Assembly: GCA_947497145.1 (NCBI GenBank)
Contig: CANMFQ010000009.1
Location: forward strand, 153,596-217,595
DNA: 64,000 bases
Source: an uncultured Flavobacteriaceae bacterium
GTDB lineage: Bacteria > Bacteroidota > Bacteroidia > Flavobacteriales > Flavobacteriaceae
Direction of reading: 5' to 3'
The notes under the pieces are model-generated. The model made no database searches. It was given only the letters and a program-made list of their open reading frames with translations, and had not been told where the DNA came from. A program made the position numbers and the translations under genes. How positions within the stretch are numbered: position 1 is the first letter of the stretch; every line of letters starts with the position of its first letter. Positions 36,897 to 46,220 of this stretch are shown piece after piece.

Positions 36897-38919
36897 CTGA
36901 TGAAATTTTTGATAAAACTACTTTTTCTGTTTGTTTTTCAATTGCTTTTTTGAAAAATTCTTTTAAATCTTGGTAGTATTCGGGGGAAATAATAGCTCTA
37001 TTAATTTTAAAATCAACCAAAACTTGAAGTATTTTCCCCTTTAGCGAAATTTGATATCTAAAACCGCCCATACCATCTGCCATAACCAGATTAACCCCTT
37101 CAGGCAATGAGGTCGTTTCATAGCCTTCTGGTAACGAAATAAGAATCACATTGCGCTCTTGCCATGGGTAAGTAAAATCGATAGGGTAATTTCTTTTTTC
37201 CAATTTAAACGGATTCTTTTCCATGGCTAAATGAAACAATGGTGAAAAATAAATTTTGTCACCAATTGTAGATGCTTGATTCTCCATACTAAACGCATAA
37301 CTTTCTGATATTGGTTTGCCTAAAGCATTTTTATTTTTAACAGTATAATCGGAAATTTCCATACCATCATTCTTATTTTCTAACTTTTCTAAATACTCAT
37401 CTTCATTTATCGAACTGTATTTATTTCTATGCAAGTAAGCATTATAGTCTCCATAAGTTTTGCGCATTTTCCCCTCAAGACTACCGTCTTCATTTAAGCT
37501 TACACTCATATTAAAACTGTTGCGCGATGGTTTTTCAGGAATAAGATTTAAGGTTGTAAACGTTCCATCTTTCTTAATCAGCTTACCATACCAGTTTAGG
37601 GCGCGTGTGGGCAATAGGTTAGGTTCTGAAAATTTGTTTGTAGCATCTAAAAGAATCGTATTTCCATCTAGCTGTACCGAGGCGATAACATAATTAAAAC
37701 CTTCTCTAGTAGGAAACAAAGGGATACCGTGACTACGTGTGCTTACCAAAACTGGGTATGCTTCTAAGCCAGCTTGTTGTAACATAGATGTTAGCATCAA
37801 ATTAATATCAGCTATATTACCTGATTTTTCTTTATAGGCTTCTTTCACGCCTTTATCAACAAAATAGCCATAAATACTATTCCATGTCATTCTTCTTTGC
37901 ACATGTGAGAATATCGCAGCAACCAATTCTACTTTTGAACTAGTTTTCGCCTTAATCAGCTCTAAATCATCTTTATAATAATTATGTATTTTTAGTTGCG
38001 TTCCAAAGCTACTATTGTCATAAATTTTTTCAATAACCTTCTCCCAAGAAGTGGTATACCCCTCACGTATAGATTGTGGAAACTGTACATACTGCAACTC
38101 ATATTTTACAGCACTTCTATAGTTATCTATATCATTCACAAAAGGTTCTTCTTTGAGCGCAGGAACGTTATCCATATTATACGATGTCACATTAGTTGTA
38201 TAATCAATTTCGTTTTGCTTAAAAGTCGTTTGTGAAACCTGACCAACAGTACTCCTTGTTTTGGAAGAAAAATTAATTTTACCAGAATTGGTAGTATATT
38301 TTGGCTGCATACCCAAATACCCTTTCATATTGGGTTTGAACATAAAATATTCTGGTGTCGCAATACTTATTTCTTGTTTTTTTATGGGAATATCATATTG
38401 CAATACAATCTCATCAATATTATATGCGAAAGGAGAAACTATTCTGTACTCATACTCAATAACACTACCTTCCTTTAAATTAGGGAGTGTAAATTTTTCT
38501 TCGTTTCGGTATTTGTTTAATGAGGTGGAAAAAATAGCCGATTTCCCCATCTTTTGCTTCTCCACATCACCATTTTCCATAGTGTACGTAAACGCTTTTA
38601 GACCTGCTATGGTCTCATTAGCTCTATTATTTTTATAGAGTCGTTCAGAAACTGTAGCATATCTAAACCCTTCTTTAGTATATATCTTAACCCGCTCATG
38701 AACTTCAGTAATCACCTGAAAACCTGAGCCTTGAACATAATTATACCGTATATTTCGTTTGCGATACAATACTGCAGCAGCAGCGGCTGAATCTTGCGCA
38801 TACACTTTCTCCAAAAGTTCTTCTTTGGAGACTTTTCCGAATTTATAATCTTGTGCTGTTACACTATAGCACAAGAAAAACACTGCTACCGGGAGGACAT
38901 ATTTAAATCTGGACATCAT
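36862..38919 (-). CDS. DUF3857 / transglutaminase-like protein with degenerate active site
   Basis: A 685-residue exported protein. The signal peptide ends near residue 22, a DUF3857 domain follows, and a transglutaminase-like domain spans about 330-460. Compared with its neighbour at 38949, the catalytic Cys position is Ile369 (GNIADINL) and the His position is Tyr410, while Asp425 remains. It therefore probably has no transglutaminase or protease activity. It shares an operon with the paralogue and overlaps mazG-like. The function is unknown. Confidence 0.8.
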   Translation of the reverse strand: MMSRFKYVLPVAVFFLCYSVTAQDYKFGKVSKEELLEKVYAQDSAAAAAVLYRKRNIRYNYVQGSGFQVITEVHERVKIYTKEGFRYATVSERLYKNNRANETIAGLKAFTYTMENGDVEKQKMGKSAIFSTSLNKYRNEEKFTLPNLKEGSVIEYEYRIVSPFAYNIDEIVLQYDIPIKKQEISIATPEYFMFKPNMKGYLGMQPKYTTNSGKINFSSKTRSTVGQVSQTTFKQNEIDYTTNVTSYNMDNVPALKEEPFVNDIDNYRSAVKYELQYVQFPQSIREGYTTSWEKVIEKIYDNSSFGTQLKIHNYYKDDLELIKAKTSSKVELVAAIFSHVQRRMTWNSIYGYFVDKGVKEAYKEKSGNIADINLMLTSMLQQAGLEAYPVLVSTRSHGIPLFPTREGFNYVIASVQLDGNTILLDATNKFSEPNLLPTRALNWYGKLIKKDGTFTTLNLIPEKPSRNSFNMSVSLNEDGSLEGKMRKTYGDYNAYLHRNKYSSINEDEYLEKLENKNDGMEISDYTVKNKNALGKPISESYAFSMENQASTIGDKIYFSPLFHLAMEKNPFKLEKRNYPIDFTYPWQERNVILISLPEGYETTSLPEGVNLVMADGMGGFRYQISLKGKILQVLVDFKINRAIISPEYYQDLKEFFKKAIEKQTEKVVLSKISSDGTSQSAAGGR

Positions 38920-38948
38920 TTTTGATATTATTTGGTTTGGTTCATAAT

Positions 38949-40856
38949 TTATTTTTTAACCAGAACGACCTGAAGGTCGTCTGCACGGGCAACTGTTTTC
39001 CTAAAATCACGATAGGCAGCATATTTTTCTTTAGGATACAAACCTTTTTTCACTAAAAGGTTCCGTTTATACAAAATAGAATTTTCGGCTTCATTTACCT
39101 CAAAAGAAACTTTATAAGACCCAAATTCTGATGCCACTTCCATGGCCTTGGGGATAGCTTCAATTTTATACCCATCAGGCAACTGCACCACAAACTCATC
39201 CTCATCTAAATACCCTCTTGCTATTTTAAAAGGAAGTTTTCTATTTCGGTATCTATTAGGCACAAAATTATTATTATTAAAGGCATTTATGATAAACAAA
39301 ATACGGTTACCACTGATTGAAGCATAATTGGAAGCACTCAAGCCTACCTCTTCTGTAAAAACAACCTTATCTCGATCATTCTTAAAATTATATTTATCAA
39401 TTTTTAAATTATTGATATTGCTCCAATAGCTTTTGTAATGCTTAATAACATCGTCATTAACATCCTTTTCTAATGCAAAATGGTCATCATATTGAATTCC
39501 ACGGGTTACCACACGTACATTACCTGATATACCCCCAGTAGCTTCTAATGCATAATTGACTTTTGTCAGCTGATGATTTTGCTCATTTACATAAGCAACG
39601 GTATGTATAATTTCACCACCTTCAGGCTTTACCACCAGTGCATTTCGATCATCAGTAAAATCACCTACGAAACCAAACGGATGTACTTGCGAAGTACAGT
39701 CAATCCAATAGTATTGATCATTATATGGAATGGCCAAAATAGCATGATTACCCTGTAACGCTGCAAAATCTTCATCAAAATCGACCTTAGTAGCTCCTGC
39801 ATGAATCACCGTATAATACGAATGCACATCAACAGCTTTTAATAAGGCATAAGTATAATTTGATAAGCCCTTACAATCACCATACTTAACTCTATCCACA
39901 TCAATAGCACTGATAGGCTTCCACCCACCTATACCCACTTGCACACTCACGTAACGGGTATTATCTTGTACATACTTGTAGATAATTTTTGCTTTCTCCA
40001 AAGGATCTTTCACCCCTGCCACCAAACCTTTTACTTTGGCAATTGTCGCTGGCTCTAAAACATCTTGGCCTTTGAGGAGGGCATTATTCATCCAAACACC
40101 CATTTCTTTCCAATCACTTACATTTGCTTCCTCACCTTTTAAATTGAATTTTTTTAGCCGTACTTTCAGCCGGGGTACAATTTCTCTAAACGCAGGCCCT
40201 AAACTTTCTGATTTAATTGCCTCAATATTTTCTGCCTCATAGGTTATTTTCCCAGGCACATCAGACTTAGTAATTTCTATACGATCTAAATTAAACTCTT
40301 TTATTTCTGGTTTTAAAACCTCATTGGCATAAGCTATACTATAATGACTTTTTTCTACACTAGCTTTATAGCCCGATAAAAAATTCCAAGGTGGAAAAAA
40401 ACCCGTGTCAGAACTTTCAACACTATATTCAAAATCAATAGTATACGGGTAACTTGTGGGTGTATAACGATGATAAAGCAATCGATTATCGGTGTATAGT
40501 GAAAAGCCATCAACAGCACTCACATCTTTAAAATCTTTCTTTTTAATGTGATCTACCTCTCCTCCTAATTGATTATAAATATATAAGTTTATCGCTTTTA
40601 TTTTATGCTCTTTATCATATCCTACACGTTTAACAGCAAAACGATCACCTTCTTTTTTCAACACTGTAATGATCTGCCTTACTGTATAGGTCATTTTATT
40701 TGAAGCAGATACATTAATCTTCATTTCATCTAACCGTACAACCGCATTTGCATTATTGGTTAAGTGTTTATCTAATAAAAGAGCTTGGTATTTATTTTTT
40801 TGTGCCGTAGTTACAAGGCACACGAACAGGGAACTTAACAGAAGAAGTTTGCGCAT
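38949..40856 (-). CDS. DUF3857 / transglutaminase-like protein
   Basis: A 635-residue exported protein with a signal peptide (cleavage after about residue 18), an N-terminal DUF3857 domain and a transglutaminase-like core. Catalytic residues appear intact: Cys328 in YGDCKGLSN, His371 in GNHAIL, Asp386 in WIDCT. Proteins of this type occur widely in Bacteroidota, possibly as periplasmic proteases or transamidases, but without an assigned substrate. It is immediately followed by its degenerate paralogue (29-bp gap). Confidence 0.85.
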   Translation of the reverse strand: MRKLLLLSSLFVCLVTTAQKNKYQALLLDKHLTNNANAVVRLDEMKINVSASNKMTYTVRQIITVLKKEGDRFAVKRVGYDKEHKIKAINLYIYNQLGGEVDHIKKKDFKDVSAVDGFSLYTDNRLLYHRYTPTSYPYTIDFEYSVESSDTGFFPPWNFLSGYKASVEKSHYSIAYANEVLKPEIKEFNLDRIEITKSDVPGKITYEAENIEAIKSESLGPAFREIVPRLKVRLKKFNLKGEEANVSDWKEMGVWMNNALLKGQDVLEPATIAKVKGLVAGVKDPLEKAKIIYKYVQDNTRYVSVQVGIGGWKPISAIDVDRVKYGDCKGLSNYTYALLKAVDVHSYYTVIHAGATKVDFDEDFAALQGNHAILAIPYNDQYYWIDCTSQVHPFGFVGDFTDDRNALVVKPEGGEIIHTVAYVNEQNHQLTKVNYALEATGGISGNVRVVTRGIQYDDHFALEKDVNDDVIKHYKSYWSNINNLKIDKYNFKNDRDKVVFTEEVGLSASNYASISGNRILFIINAFNNNNFVPNRYRNRKLPFKIARGYLDEDEFVVQLPDGYKIEAIPKAMEVASEFGSYKVSFEVNEAENSILYKRNLLVKKGLYPKEKYAAYRDFRKTVARADDLQVVLVKK

Positions 40857-40950
40857 TGGTATGTTGGTGAACTTTTGGTTTGGTATTGGTTGTGATCCAC
40901 AAAATACTAACTTTCAAGCAAAAACACACCAAGTAATCGACGAAAAATTA

Positions 40951-41403
40951 CTATTCTTTGTTGTGCGTATCAATTATAATAGTCACCGGACCATCATTTA
41001 ATAGGTCAACTTTCATATCAGCACCAAAACTACCTGTTTGCACTACCCGACCCAAATCGGCTTGCAATTGAGCAACAAACTGCTCGTACAAGGGGATAGC
41101 TACATCAGGTTTTGCGGCTTTTAAATACGAAGGTCGGTTTCCTTTTTTGGTTGCTGCGTGTAAGGTAAACTGACTCACTACGATAGCATCGTCGCCTGTT
41201 TCAATTAGTGATGTATTCATCACCCCATTGGTATCATTAAAAATACGCAGGTTCGCAATTTTACGGGACAACCATACAATATCTTCTTGACTATCGGTAT
41301 TTTCTACTCCCAAGAGCACAAGTACTCCCGAATCAATTTTTGCAATCATATTACCATCAACGGTAACACTAGCTCGTGATACTCTTTGAATTACTGCTTT
41401 CAC
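40951..41403 (-). CDS. dtd: D-aminoacyl-tRNA deacylase Dtd
   Basis: Removes D-amino acids, and glycine mischarged on tRNA-Ala, from tRNA in the cytoplasm. Family signatures VVSQFTLHA near residue 77 and the C-terminal NDGPVTI are both present. The length of 150 residues is normal. The ATG overlaps the rsgA stop by 4 bp (ATGA), so translation is coupled. Confidence 0.97.
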   Translation of the reverse strand: MKAVIQRVSRASVTVDGNMIAKIDSGVLVLLGVENTDSQEDIVWLSRKIANLRIFNDTNGVMNTSLIETGDDAIVVSQFTLHAATKKGNRPSYLKAAKPDVAIPLYEQFVAQLQADLGRVVQTGSFGADMKVDLLNDGPVTIIIDTHNKE

Positions 41404-42353
41404 TTTTTTTCTCCGTAAATATCTGTTCTGTAATTTTCTTCCTCTCCGGTGAGTATTTGCACATAACTTTTATAACGACTCCATGCTACTTCCCCATTAT
41501 CTAAAGCCTCTTTTACTGCGCACCGCGGCTCATCCAAATGCAAGCAATTATTGAACTTGCAGTTTATTTTCAATTCAAAAAATTCTGGAAAATAATCGCC
41601 AATCTCACTTTTTTCCATATCTACAACACCAAAACCTTTTATACCTGGCGTATCTATTATTCTTGCATCAAAACTTAAATCATACATTTCGGCAAAGGTT
41701 GTGGTATGCTGCCCTTGTAAGTGCTGATTAGAGATTTCTGCCGTTTTTAAATGAAGGTTTGGTTCTATTGTATTTACTAAGGTAGATTTTCCTGCTCCCG
41801 AATGCCCGGCAAACAAACTTGTTTTTCCCTTCATACATTCCTTTACCTTATCCACATTTTTACCATTTACTGCCGAAATACCAATACACTCATACCCTAT
41901 TTTTCGATACAAGGCCGCCAAATATTTTACCTCTAACAATTCTTCCTCATTATAGCAGTCAATCTTATTAAAAAGGAGTATTACCGGAATATCATAAGCT
42001 GAAGCCGTTGCCAAAAAACGATCTATAAAAACAGGATAGGTTTTTGGATTATTTAACGTAACTAACAAGAAAACCTGATCTAAATTTGTAGCAATAATAT
42101 GCGTTTGCTTTGATAGGTTGACTGATTTACGGATGATATAATTTTTACGTTCGCAAATAGCTGAAATTGTTCCTACAGTAGCATCGCCTAGTTCTTCAAT
42201 CTCAAATTCTACCCTATCACCTACCGCTATAGGATTGGTACTTTTAATACCCTGAATACGAAATTTACCCTTTATTCTGCATTCGTAAAATACACCCTCA
42301 TCAGTTTTTACGGTATACCAGCTTCCAGTAGATTTATAAACAGTACCTAACAT
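41400..42353 (-). CDS. rsgA: Ribosome small-subunit GTPase RsgA
   Basis: Circularly permuted GTPase for 30S maturation. Motif order is G4 (NKID near 131), G1 (GHSGAGKST near 183), G3 (DTPG near 224). An N-terminal OB domain precedes it and a C-terminal zinc knuckle with CKFNNCLHLDEPRC closes it. Length is 317 residues. It begins the rsgA-dtd unit, which may extend to the two DUF3857 genes and mazG-like. The gap before it is the repeat region at 42460. Confidence 0.96.
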   Translation of the reverse strand: MLGTVYKSTGSWYTVKTDEGVFYECRIKGKFRIQGIKSTNPIAVGDRVEFEIEELGDATVGTISAICERKNYIIRKSVNLSKQTHIIATNLDQVFLLVTLNNPKTYPVFIDRFLATASAYDIPVILLFNKIDCYNEEELLEVKYLAALYRKIGYECIGISAVNGKNVDKVKECMKGKTSLFAGHSGAGKSTLVNTIEPNLHLKTAEISNQHLQGQHTTTFAEMYDLSFDARIIDTPGIKGFGVVDMEKSEIGDYFPEFFELKINCKFNNCLHLDEPRCAVKEALDNGEVAWSRYKSYVQILTGEEENYRTDIYGEKK

Positions 42354-43044
42354 TCGTTTTGTTTAGACTACAAAGAAACGCAATACTTTTATAATGAACT
42401 CATCTTGACTTTTTCTTTTACCTGAAAATTACGCATTTTGGACTTTTAATTTTGTCAAGCGGAGAGAGCGGGGAGCGGAGAGAAGATTCAAGAAACAAGA
42501 GGCAAGAAACAAGACTAATGAATGTCCCTGATAATGGTTGACCGTTTTTAGTTATTAATTTCATTGTTAAAAACAGTACTATTTGGATTATTTCTCATAG
42601 GTATTATTTTCTTGGGGAAACAAGAACCAAGAAACAGGACTAAAGAAACTTGTATATCTCTGTTCTTTGATCATGGAGCGCAGCGTGTCTTGGCCCTTGT
42701 TTCTTGGTTCTTGTCCCTCATAATGAGTATTATTCAAAAACTCTCTGTTCTTTGTTCTAACAGCGCAGCGGTCTTGTTTCCTGATTCTTGCAGCGTTGCG
42801 GTCTTGTTTCTTGACTCATGCAGCGCAGCGGTCTTGTTTCCTGATTCTTGCGGTTTCAGCACATCTTTTTCAAATCACAAAAGAAACTTTATTACATTTA
42901 ACAACAAATAACTAGTGCCTGATTGGAAATAGATGAATTTTAATAATTTCAATTATTTTTGATGGAAAAGGCGCAAAAAGCAGCACATTTACTTTTTGAG
43001 TATTTAAGACCACGCACTAACTAACATAAAACAATAAGTAAACC
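42354..43044. repeat. Intergenic region: repeat element copy with three tandem 30-bp units
   Basis: About 690 bp without a supported gene. 42519-42606 is the diverged inverted copy of the core at 32532-32612. 42761-42850 holds three tandem 30-bp units (CAGCGCAGCGG/CAGCGTTGCGG followed by TCTTGTTTC[CT]TGA). An ORF at 42564-42911 reads through the units and looks like repeat translation, not a gene. 42918-43020 belongs to the second repeat family. Confidence 0.7.
42918..43020 (+). repeat. Second dispersed repeat family, copy 1
   Basis: About 100 bp similar to 47247-47350 along most of its length, including GATGGAAAAG(A/G)CG and TTTACTTTTTG. The first third is also present at 48693-48734. It contains a 20-codon frame (42962-43024), but differences from copy 2 fall mainly at codon positions 1 and 2, so it is probably not coding. 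Confidence 0.7.
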
Positions 43045-43488
43045 ATGAAAAAAATCATAGCCCTCGCAACCCTACTAGTAATGATTAGCGTGGAGTGTAA
43101 CGCACAACAAATTAAAATCATTACCAGTGTAGAATCGATTATACCAAATGGCTTAGGACGCTCTCGGCTAATTGACGCGCAAGAAGATAAAAATTTTGAA
43201 GAATTTACTACAGAACAAACCGAAGAAGATAACAGCAGAAATAAATCAAAACGCAAGGCCATTAGAGTTAAAAATTTTGAAGAAACAAAATTGCTCAATT
43301 TCTTTAACCTTACTGGCATACGATTTCAAAATATCGCCGCAAATGACGCTATTATTTCTTCAAAACTGACCGCTATGGTAAAAGAAGGATGGGAACTCAT
43401 TTTTGTAACTAGTGGCGTTGAAGCAAATGCAGGAGACAGCGATGGGCAAGGAATTTTTATTACTCGCTATATCTTTAAAAAAGAATAA
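43045..43488 (+). CDS. Secreted hypothetical protein
   Basis: A 147-residue protein with an N-terminal signal peptide ending near residue 20 (ECNAQQ). The middle is acidic and basic low complexity (residues 50-75). The C-terminal part, LTAMVKEGWELIFVTSGVEANAGD, resembles short DUF4177-like strands seen in other small proteins. It lies between a dispersed repeat and the glycosidase lipoprotein gene. No specific function is recognised. Operon membership with the next gene is possible (134-bp gap). Confidence 0.5.
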   Translation: MKKIIALATLLVMISVECNAQQIKIITSVESIIPNGLGRSRLIDAQEDKNFEEFTTEQTEEDNSRNKSKRKAIRVKNFEETKLLNFFNLTGIRFQNIAANDAIISSKLTAMVKEGWELIFVTSGVEANAGDSDGQGIFITRYIFKKE

Positions 43489-43622
43489 GTTACATAAGAG
43501 CGAGCAACAAAGTTCACCTACCGACATTCTTTTTGTTCCCCTTTATTTTTTTGGTCATAATCGTATAGCAGAATTAATTTCACAAGAATACTATTCATTT
43601 TAAGCAAAGAAAAAACAGGCAG

Positions 43623-45245
43623 ATGCAAATACTAAAAAAACAAATTGTACTCGTAGGACTACTACTGGGCTCTTGCACCACTACACAATTACATGTTCCT
43701 GATTTAAAAATTGGCAAACCCGGACTAGAACAAAAAGTAACAAGTAAAAAATTGCATTCTGGGGTACAGTATATTGAAGTAGCAAGAGGTCATCGATCGT
43801 CAACCGATTATTGCTCGGTATCTAGTGGAATAATTTCGAAAGAAAACGCCGAAGCATTAGTCAATAAACTTACCGACTTGGGGTTTTCTCCCCGCATTGA
43901 ATATTCTCCTGAAAGAGACCCTCACGGTGATTCTTTGGGGGTTATTGTTAGAACCGGAAAATTTGAAAACGAAAAAGATGTGATCAAATTAGCCAAAGAG
44001 CTGAAAGAAAAAGGCATTCTTATGGCACCCCGATATACTGCAGAAGATGGACACCCTACAACGGGGCCTTTTCAAATAAGTCTCCTCGAAATCGATTTGA
44101 ACAAATACACAGGAAACATGAGTGCTGCCTTAGCAAAAAACCAAATTGACGGCAAAGCAACCACCTCAGCTATTGCCAAAGCCAATAAGGCTTTTGCAGC
44201 AGTAAATGCGGGTTTTTTTGCGTGGAAAAAAGCTGTTGGCACCCCAGGTGATCCTGCTGGAATTTCTGTAATAGACGGAAAATTGGTAAGCGAGGCTATT
44301 AACGGCAGACCTGCACTGGTAATTGACAACACAACACCAAAAAAAGTATGGATAGCGCATAATGTAGAAACCCACATCAGCATGCAACTTGCTGACACAA
44401 CTTGGCAAGTAAATGGAATAAACCGAACCGTTGGAAAGGTTTTAAACTGCGGTAACCGTAACGGAAACACCACCGAAATTCCCACCCATGATTTTCTTTG
44501 TGAAAACAAAAACGAACTAATCATCTTTACCCCCGATTTTGGCTCAACTGCAACTACAGGTAACGGTATTGAAATAGCCATAAATAACAAAAACGAAATT
44601 ACATCAATCACCACTAAAACAGGTGGTGCAATACCCAAAGAAGGATTCCTTATTCAAGCCACAGGAACACAAGCTACAACATTACAGAAATATGTGAAAA
44701 TAGGCGCTAAAATTCAGTTAAACACCAAAATAACAAGCAACGAAGGACCTATCACTTTAAAGAAAGGGATCTATCTTATAAACGGGGGACCTACACTACT
44801 TCGTAATGGAAAAATGGTCATAGCAGATCGCTTTAAAGAAGGATGGGAAACACAGTTCAACAGAAAAATAAGTGATGACTTTATTGATAAAAAAGACAAA
44901 ACAAGCCTGCAAAAGAACAGTTCAAATAATAGAGCTGCATTTTACCATGGCTGGGTAGTGCGAAGACACCCCAGAACAGCGCTAGGTATAACCAAAGACA
45001 ATAAGCTATATATCGCCGTTGTTTATGGTCGACAACCAGGGGTATCAAGTGGCGCATCAATTACAGAAATGTCACTAATATTACAAAGTCTTGGAGCTAC
45101 CGAAGCTATTAACTTAGACGGAGGAGGATCAAGTGTAATGGTTATTGATGGGCAAAAAACAGGTATCCCTTCTGATAAAACAGGAGAGCGAGCTGTTGGA
45201 GATGCTTTGCTCTTTAGCGCCCAGTCAGAAATACCCAAAAAGTAA
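43623..45245 (+). CDS. Phosphodiester glycosidase lipoprotein with SPOR-like domain
   Basis: A 540-residue protein with a signal peptide and lipobox Cys18 (LLGSC), so probably anchored in the envelope. Residues about 45-135 look like a SPOR-type peptidoglycan-binding fold (FSPRIEYSPERDPHGDSLGV). Residues about 145-535 match the NAGPA/phosphodiester glycosidase domain, with NAGFF near 196 and the hallmark INLDGGGSSVMVI near 500. Family knowledge: such enzymes cleave sugar-1-phosphodiesters. The combination suggests action on wall-linked glycans. The substrate is unknown. Confidence 0.8.
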   Translation: MQILKKQIVLVGLLLGSCTTTQLHVPDLKIGKPGLEQKVTSKKLHSGVQYIEVARGHRSSTDYCSVSSGIISKENAEALVNKLTDLGFSPRIEYSPERDPHGDSLGVIVRTGKFENEKDVIKLAKELKEKGILMAPRYTAEDGHPTTGPFQISLLEIDLNKYTGNMSAALAKNQIDGKATTSAIAKANKAFAAVNAGFFAWKKAVGTPGDPAGISVIDGKLVSEAINGRPALVIDNTTPKKVWIAHNVETHISMQLADTTWQVNGINRTVGKVLNCGNRNGNTTEIPTHDFLCENKNELIIFTPDFGSTATTGNGIEIAINNKNEITSITTKTGGAIPKEGFLIQATGTQATTLQKYVKIGAKIQLNTKITSNEGPITLKKGIYLINGGPTLLRNGKMVIADRFKEGWETQFNRKISDDFIDKKDKTSLQKNSSNNRAAFYHGWVVRRHPRTALGITKDNKLYIAVVYGRQPGVSSGASITEMSLILQSLGATEAINLDGGGSSVMVIDGQKTGIPSDKTGERAVGDALLFSAQSEIPKK

Positions 45246-45465
45246 ATTTGCATCTTTTTGCACCTTTTCAATGTACAGATCGGTAGTTTTAGCATGCTAT
45301 CGCAGCACCATTGTACGGCATTTATAAAAGCATAATAAGTACTATTGCATATAAAATAACATTAAACCAATTTTAATTTCAAGACCTAACCAACTTATTT
45401 TCTATGATTTAGAACAACAATTACAGGTCAGAAAACAATAAAATTATAATTTTAGAACAAATTGC

Positions 45466-45495
45466 TTTGGATTTTACAGAATTGTATTAAATTTG
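45466..45495 (+). promoter_or_regulatory. Promoter of the tRNA-Gly/tRNA-Leu unit
   Basis: TTTG at 45466-45469 and TAAATTTG at 45488-45495 match the Bacteroidota -33/-7 consensus with 18-bp spacing. They lie about 50 bp before tRNA-Gly. The rest of the 45246-45547 gap shows nothing else. Confidence 0.65.
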
Positions 45496-45547
45496 CATCC
45501 GCATTCACTACGAATGATGTTCTTTTAAAATTGAAATTACCAAAAAT

Positions 45548-45619
45548 GCGAAAGTAGCTCAGGGGTAGAGCATCACCTTGCCAAGGTGGAGGTCGAGGGT
45601 TCGAATCCCTTTTTTCGCT
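45548..45619 (+). tRNA. tRNA-Gly (anticodon GCC)
   Basis: A 72-nt cloverleaf. Acceptor stem GCGAAAG pairs with TTTTCGC (one G-U), D-arm GCTC/GAGC, anticodon stem TCACC/GGTGG around loop TTGCCAA (GCC), T loop TTCGAAT, discriminator T. CCA is not encoded. Confidence 0.93.
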
Positions 45620-45621
45620 CA

Positions 45622-45650
45622 AAAAAACGCTGCGAAATGGCGTTTTTTTT
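45622..45650 (+). terminator. Hairpin between tRNA-Gly and tRNA-Leu
   Basis: AAAAAACGC and GCGTTTTTT pair across nine bases, followed by a T-run. Either a terminator or a processing stem in a shared tRNA transcript. Confidence 0.55.
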
Positions 45651-45678
45651 TGCGCATTCTAACCGTAATGGTTTAGAA

Positions 45679-45762
45679 GCTCGAGTGGTGGAATTGGTAG
45701 ACACGTTGGACTTAAAATCCAATGGACATTAGTCCGTATGGGTTCAAGTCCCATCTCGAGTA
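45679..45762 (+). tRNA. tRNA-Leu (anticodon TAA)
   Basis: An 84-nt cloverleaf with a long variable arm. Acceptor stem GCTCGAG pairs with CTCGAGT, with one wobble. The anticodon stem TTGGA/TCCAA encloses loop CTTAAAA (TAA). T loop TTCAAGT, discriminator A. Confidence 0.92.
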
Positions 45763-45770
45763 CATAGACA

Positions 45771-45802
45771 AAGCCAAGGTTTTACAACCTTGGCTTTTTT
45801 TG
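45771..45802 (+). terminator. Terminator after tRNA-Leu
   Basis: AAGCCAAGGTT pairs with AACCTTGGCTT across a 4-nt loop, followed by a seven-T run. Confidence 0.85.
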
Positions 45803-45902
45803 TTTAAGTAATGAAATTGGGATTATAAAACTGTTTTATATCTTTTTTCATTTAGTCCGTCTAACATTTTCAACATGCTCCTGCGATACATTTTTCTACC
45901 CA

Positions 45903-46220
45903 CTAATTATACGTGCGTTTTAAACCATCCATTACAGCTCCAAAAATAACTACCGACAAGTCTGCCACAGGATGCGGATTAGTTACAGACCTTCGTAAAA
46001 AAAAGTCGTAATTGAAGGAGTAAATTCGGCTGTATTGCTCCATTGATTTTTCTATAGGTTCGCTTTTGCCATCAAAAATCAAATTAAAAAAACTCGAAAC
46101 ACTATTAATTATAATACGTTCTTCGGGTTTAAAATCTTTTCGATAAGCTAATAAATCATCAATAACCTTATTAATTCCGCCGTAGGCTACAATCTCTCGT
46201 GTAATAAAATTTTTCAACAT
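45903..46220 (-). CDS. Small hypothetical protein
   Basis: A 105-residue helical protein from the ATG at 46220; the ORF is open to 46271 but without a better start. It has no signal peptide or membrane segment. The sequence LKNFITREIVAYGGINKVIDDLLAYRKD is amphipathic. I do not recognise a family. It sits alone between the tRNA-Leu and the SanA-like gene, on the opposite strand to both, so it probably has its own promoter. Confidence 0.5.
   Translation of the reverse strand: MLKNFITREIVAYGGINKVIDDLLAYRKDFKPEERIIINSVSSFFNLIFDGKSEPIEKSMEQYSRIYSFNYDFFLRRSVTNPHPVADLSVVIFGAVMDGLKRTYN

Noticed and set aside
42564..42911. A 115-codon plus-strand ORF through the repeat region
   Set aside because: Its tail repeats a 10-residue unit that is simply translation of the 30-bp tandem repeat; it has no domain and no ATG start.
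42962..43024. Conserved 20-codon micro-ORF shared with 47289-47351
   Set aside because: Differences between copies fall mainly at codon positions 1 and 2, so purifying selection on a peptide is not supported.
44072..44638. A 188-codon minus-strand ORF
   Set aside because: It lies antisense inside the phosphodiester glycosidase gene, which has a hallmark LDGGGSS motif.
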